In this document: positions 59,895 through 64,000 of the stretch, one piece after another
Numbering within the stretch: position 1 is the first letter of the stretch
How the letters are laid out: the number at the start of each line of letters is the position of its first letter
Source of the DNA: Trichopria drosophilae
Taxonomy: Eukaryota > Arthropoda > Insecta > Hymenoptera > Diapriidae
Reading direction: 5' to 3'
DNA: 64,000 nucleotides
Assembly (NCBI GenBank): GCA_030407085.1
Contig: CM059582.1
Span: forward strand, 197,640,001 to 197,704,000
Translations under genes and position numbers: made by a program
The notes under the pieces: generated by a model
Told to the model about the DNA's origin: nothing
Databases searched by the model: none
Seen by the model: the letters and a program-made list of their open reading frames with translations, nothing else

Positions 59895-60641
59895 CAGGGT
59901 GTACGAAAAGTCCCGGGAGGATTGAATAACTTTCGAAAGAATAAAAATTTCAAAAATCGCCGAAACACGTGCTTCGATTTTTCAAACAAGCTATCTTTTG
60001 AGGGGGGGTTTCGGCCCCGCAACCTTAAGGGGGGCGGGGGGGGCACGAGGGGGGCCAAAAATCTTAAATGGCAACATGGTTTGAGTGGGGGCTCATTTGA
60101 AAGGTATTTTCGAGACGAATTCAGATCACTGGTCATAGAGGGCGCTGCGATCATTTTTCGGAGAGATTTTTAAATTTTTAGAACTTAGATGTACTAACGT
60201 TATAAAAAATGAAAATTTCGTAGTCGCCAAATCGTTTAATTCAATATTCTTAAAAAACGTCAGAACTTTCACTAAATAGTTTTTTAAGAATATTGAATTA
60301 CACGATTCGGCGACTACGAAATTTTCATTTTTTCAAACGTTAGTACGTCTAAGATCTAAAAAAGTTAAAAATCTCTCCGAAAAATGATCGCAGCGCCCTC
60401 TATGACCAGTGATCTGAATTCGTCTCGAAAATACCTTTCAAATGAGCCTCCACTCAAACCATGTTGCCATTTAAGATTTTTGGCCCCCCTCGTGCCCCCC
60501 GCCCCCCTTGAGGTTGCGGGGCCGAAACCCCCCCTCAAAAGATAGCTTGTTTGAAAAATCGAATCACGTGTTTCGGCGATTTTTGAAATTTTTAATCTTT
60601 CGAAAGTTATTCAACCGTCCCGGGACTTTTCGTGCACCCTG
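59895..60641. mobile_element. TA-flanked foldback element (747 bp)
   Basis: Flanked by TA (59893-59894, 60642-60643). Ends are CAGGGTGTACGAAAAGTCCC and its near-perfect inverse. Arms of about 363 bp pair down to a 20-nt loop (60259-60278), including a G-rich block (GGGGGGGCACGAGGGGGGCC) against its C-rich complement. Open frames of 120 and 135 codons here are produced by the palindrome and are not genes. Non-autonomous Tc1/mariner-like element by its ends and TA duplication. Confidence 0.85.
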
Positions 60642-60643
60642 TA

Positions 60644-62020
60644 TACCGTGTGAGTCTTTTGCTTCTGGTCATAGGGAGTTCCATGTTAAAGCTTTCAGCC
60701 AAGGAGAGGCAAGCTTTGACTCGATCGACCAATGCCGTGTCATTACATATCTCAGTACTGAATTGCCTTACTGAAACGCGTCAAAAGTAAATAAACATTT
60801 AATTAGCAAGACTAAATTAATATTATTTAAGAATTTGAAATTTTGTCATTCTTGAAGATAAATACGGTTCTCCAAATTCATTTCTAATCATTTCTAACAT
60901 CATTCATGGTCATTCACAAATACAGGTTAGGACGTGAGTTCATGACATATCAACACAGATCATCAGGTTTAAAGTTTTACTCCGCCATGGTTTTAATCGT
61001 TCCTGTTGTTAGATACAATATTCAATGGCTTATTATTAGATAAGTCTTCAGTTTCCATTATTACATTTTATTATTTAAAAAAAAAACAACCTGATCCTTT
61101 GGCGATTATTTTTTACTCTTTTCAGAATACGAGTTACCGAATGATGAACATATCCAGAAACAGGAGCGGCTTGTCCTGCATTACTACCATCAAATCGTCA
61201 AGATCGAGTAGCTGTTAATCGTCATATCATGGCTCTGGACCACATAAATCAATGATCGGCATTCGACAATTTAGATAAGTGAGTTATTGTAAAACTATGT
61301 ACTTGTTATTCGTTTTCTGTGTACTTAATTCATTTACATTTCACAGGTTGTCAAATTATTAATTAGAAGAAGCTGAATAATTTGAAAAATTGTGCGATGC
61401 ATGGCGAAGAGGTTTATTGAAAGGATAAGCACTGCGTACTTCTGCAACCTCAGCCTCGTGGCTCTTCTCGGCATTGGATTCTGAGGTTTTTAATAGAACA
61501 ATGTCGATTCTTAATCTCGTCCAGACAATGCCAATTCAATTATTTGATAATGTAAGATCATCGTCCTGCTTCCTATATTTTGAAAAAGTTAAACCATTAG
61601 ATGCGTAACTGTTATTTTCTTTCATAGATACGCCATGTGTGCCTTGATTTCTACGAAGTATAGAAACTCACCTTCGTAAAGTTAATTGCCAAGATTTAAA
61701 AGCTAAATGAAAGTGTTTTTATTACTGAGAGTCGACATATCCAATCATCTCTCTCTGCATTTCGCTCTAAAAATTAAAAATTTACCACACATGCGACATA
61801 GATAACGAAAATTGTACAATTGTTTATTTATTGCAAGTGCGTTGTGTTTTAAATCGATCTTCATAAGAGTACTTATAATAACAAGAAAACAATTAGAAAT
61901 AAATTAAAATTATGTACATTATTTACAAAATTAGTTATAAAAATAAATTAAATACGGGAATGTAGCTACTATTATTACGATTATTTACAATTTTATTTAC
62001 AAGATTATTTACAATATTAT
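60644..62020. other. Noncoding stretch, including the 3' flank of the transposase
   Basis: No gene recognised. The last 150 bp before 62021 carry repeated TTATTTACAA words that may belong to the 3' end of the mariner-like element. No terminal inverted repeat could be paired. Confidence 0.4.
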
Positions 62021-63017
62021 TTACATCAAATGCTCAAAATGAGCACCTGCGGCAGCAGTGCAATAACCCAATCTGTCGTAAAATTCATTTTCACACTTTT
62101 GCAGAGTCTCTGCGCTTATAGACAGAATTATTTCTGTGATCCTGTCCTGAAGCTCCTGTTTACTTGTCGTAAATGGGCCACGATACAATGAGTTTTTTAC
62201 GTGACCCCATAGAAAAAAATCTAGTGGGGTCAAATCTGGCGACCGAGCAGGCCAATGAACTGAACCAAAGCGACCTATCCATCTGTTTGGAAAGTGTTCG
62301 TTTAGATGGTTCCTAACGCTTACAGTTCCACGTGGAGGAGCTCCATCTTGTTGGGACCATATCTCCTTCTGTTCCTAAAATCATGTTTCAGAAAGTTATT
62401 CATTTATTTCTGTGGTTTGGATATCTGATTAATTTTATACTTACCACTTCCTCTATTTGGTGTAAAAAAGGTGTTACAATTTCTTGTAGCATCTGTAAGT
62501 ACAAATCACTTGTTAGATTGTCTTCGATAAAGACTGGTCCCACGATGCGAGTGCCAACAATACCCATCCAAACGTCGACCTTTATAGGATATTGAGTTTT
62601 AATTTGTAATAATTCTCTGGGATTTTCCCGGCTCCGATGTCTATAGTTTTGCCTATTCGGCGATGATTTACTAAAAAAAGTGCATTCGTCGCTGAAGCAA
62701 ATTTTTTCAAGGAGCTGCCGATCTTGATTAATGAGATTAGTCATTAATTCGCAAAAATGCATACGCATCTCTTCATCACTATTCGACAGCTCTTGGTGCT
62801 TGTGCACTTTATACGGATTGTATCCGTTTCTCTTCAAAACCCTCCTAATTGACTTCTGCGTAATGTTCAGTAGTCTGGCAATTTGTCTCGTGGATAAATG
62901 AGGATCTTCCTCAACAGCGGCACATATCAAAATTTCTTCCTCATCTCTAATAGTACCAGCACCACGTACGTTTGTAGATGGTTCAACATTTCCAGTCGAT
63001 TCAAATTTTGAAAGATA
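62021..63017 (-). pseudogene. Mariner/IS630-like transposase, N-terminally truncated, with one intron
   Basis: Exon 1 runs from about 63017 to 62445 and exon 2 from 62374 to 62021. Joining them keeps one open frame of about 308 codons. Visible parts in order: a short remnant of the first helix-turn-helix region, a second helix-turn-helix (STRQIARLLNITQKSIRRVL), first catalytic Asp in CFSDECTFF, second in QQDGAPPRG, third in ARSPDLTPLDF. The last two are separated by 36 residues, so the triad is DD36D by my count. The family is usually about 340-350 residues, so about 40 N-terminal residues are missing where the copy abuts a gag-like sequence at about 63012. The usual start codon is absent. 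There is no internal stop outside the intron, so decay is recent or the fault is only the truncation. Confidence 0.85.
62375..62444 (-). other. 70-bp intron inside the transposase
   Basis: On the minus strand the exon ends ...GAAGTG and continues GTAAGT (62444-62439), a consensus donor; the segment ends TTTTAG (62380-62375), a good acceptor, and the coding frame resumes in phase 0 at GAACAGAAGG. Read through, the frame hits a stop at 62400; removed, the transposase is continuous between its first and second catalytic Asp. Length fits short insect introns. Confidence 0.75.
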
Positions 63018-63632
63018 TCAATTAGGAGGGTTTCGACTTTCCGCGAACTGGAACATGCGGGAAAGTCATACGAAGCCACGAAGGCGGCATGTCGAGAATT
63101 TCGGAATCCACCGACGAAGGAGCGTGCTTTCCTTCCGGAAATGGCATTCGAGCCCCCACCTAAGTCGACAGCTTCTCGAAGACGGTCGAACAGCTGGAAA
63201 AAAGTGGCCGCCGTTTCCAAGGACGAGCCTCGTCCGATACCCATGCGTAAGGGGAAGTCAGAGGATCGCGGCATGCAGGTGTGGCTAGATCGGTCGCCTT
63301 TGCCACTCCTCCCTCGCGGTGAGAAAAAAGCCGTAGAGGGGAAGAAGAAGAAAGGGAAACTCCCTCCTTCGAAATCGGTCTCGCGTAGAGAAGACACGTG
63401 AACGTCATCCCCTCCACCTATCCACGCAACGCTGCCAGCACGGACGGTCTCTCCCACGCTTGTATCCACAGTGCCCTCCACACGTACGTGGAAATGTTTT
63501 AATTGTGGTAAGATAGGACACCTCATGCCGGAATGTCCAAAGCCACGTATCGGGATAGTGTGCTATCATTGCGGGGAGCGAGGTGTCACCAGCTCGACGT
63601 GCCTCTCGTGTAACGATTCGGAAAACGCATAA
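63012..63632 (+). pseudogene. LTR-retrotransposon gag-like ORF with two zinc knuckles and one in-frame stop
   Basis: The plus-strand frame is open from the junction near 63012 except for a TGA at 63399-63401 and ends at TAA 63630-63632. Its middle part is rich in Lys, Arg and Pro. Near the C-terminus are two retroviral-type knuckles: CX2CX4HX4C at 63495-63536 (CFNCGKIGHLMPEC) and a variant at 63561-63602 (CYHCGERGVTSSTC) with Val in place of His, directly followed by LSC. The GVT...TCxxC form of the second knuckle occurs in some insect gypsy-like elements, so it need not be a mutation. The 5' part is cut by the mariner-like element. Gypsy-like origin is likely but BEL/Pao is not excluded. Confidence 0.65.
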
Positions 63633-64000
63633 GGCGGGCGGCTTCTCGGGTCACAGCCCCCGCTATAGCGAGCAATACGACCCAATCACCCGATTACGAC
63701 AAAATCTCCGGGTTTAGGACAAAATTTTCGGATTTGACATTACGTACTACTTCGGTAGCAAGATCCGTTGCGGAGAAAAAGGACTCGGTTGTCTCGGTTC
63801 CAAAATCGACTAATCCGCTGAAAACGGTCACGTTCGCCTCGCCGCTAGCGAGCTATTACGTTGTCGAGTTAGAGGAGGAATCCGAGGAGGTACCGACCCC
63901 TTCTTTCGACCCGATTTTGGACTCGTACGGTTCGCCAGTACAAAATACGAATTTGAAAAATCGGCACCACTTGTTGGTTAAAATCGACGGTTTCGAGGTT
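63614..64000 (+). CDS. Start of the pol (protease) frame, running off the window
   Basis: In the -1 frame relative to gag the sequence is open from 63614 to the window end (129 codons). It contains an acidic linker (VVELEEESEEVP) and ends ...HHLLVKIDGFEV, which resembles the strand before the DTG/DSG active site of a retroelement aspartic protease; the active site itself would lie just beyond the window. The gag and pol frames overlap between 63614 and 63632. Partial at the 3' side. Confidence 0.5.

Noticed and set aside
59747..60173. Open frames of 120 and 135 codons within the foldback region
   Set aside because: They are translations of a palindrome and a TA microsatellite and mirror each other on both strands.
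61092..61206. Short peptide-like frame after a TTTTCAG (SEYELPNDEHIQKQERLV...)
   Set aside because: Looks hydrophilic and acceptor-preceded, but only about 38 codons long, ends in a stop, and I could not tie it to a family with confidence.
62927..63526. 199-codon minus-strand frame
   Set aside because: It is the antisense shadow of the gag-like sequence on the plus strand, which has zinc knuckles and better evidence.
1..64000. CRISPR arrays, bacterial operons, ribosome binding sites, rRNA genes
   Set aside because: None present; the window is eukaryotic noncoding and transposon sequence.

Overview
The window looks like a gene-poor, repeat-rich stretch of an insect nuclear chromosome. Support: an AT-rich background (roughly one third GC by eye); TTAGG-type insect telomere motifs inside a minisatellite; pieces of insect transposon families (mariner/IS630-like transposase with an intron, R4/Dong-like retrotransposon with a restriction-like endonuclease, LTR-element gag); and a short DDB1 fragment with an insect-like sequence. 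Hymenoptera (ant, bee or wasp) is my best guess but is not proven. I found no complete host protein-coding gene. Most long open frames are chance frames.

Layout. 1-8435: noncoding DNA with two piggyBac-like foldback elements (2533-4472, 5196-5789; TTAA duplications, CCC ends) and several copies of a dispersed repeat with the core CTGATTACGAAT. 8436-10408: a long palindrome whose left arm carries a 393-bp insertion bounded by a perfect 14-bp duplication; the right arm preserves the empty site. 16870-18235: a foldback with a 71-bp minisatellite in its loop and a tRNA-like piece on its right side. 19128-19890: a direct duplication. 21455-22150: a decayed reverse transcriptase. 23626-25128: two adjacent foldbacks. 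30203-31593: a TA-flanked foldback very rich in GATC. 37804-41335: a TA-flanked MITE, a piggyBac-like MITE, a hairpin beside a TAA microsatellite, and a 5'-truncated R4/Dong-like element. 48395-54382: more dispersed repeats and a nested 2.5-kb inverted-repeat element. 54668-54973: a broken open frame with a PHD/treble-clef-like zinc finger. 55874-56512: a small coding-free LTR element with nearly identical repeats. 57126-57353: an isolated DDB1 fragment. 59074-60641: two adjacent TA-flanked foldbacks of 746 and 747 bp. 62021-64000: a mariner-like transposase with a 70-bp intron, abutting an LTR-element gag-protease region that runs off the window.

How it fits together: this is a transposon graveyard with some fairly young insertions, and its most striking property is the number of long, nearly perfect inverted repeats, at least ten in 64 kb. 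Any transcript crossing them would fold into long double-stranded RNA. Between the repeats lie AT-rich stretches and several islands of higher GC and CpG (for example 1600-2210, 7585-8170, 15480-16255, 22480-22960, 26050-26720, 35090-35800) that might be regulatory or belong to introns of a large gene, but show no recognisable coding content.

All calls were made by reading the sequence. Repeat boundaries are approximate to a few bases unless the ends are defined by a duplication.
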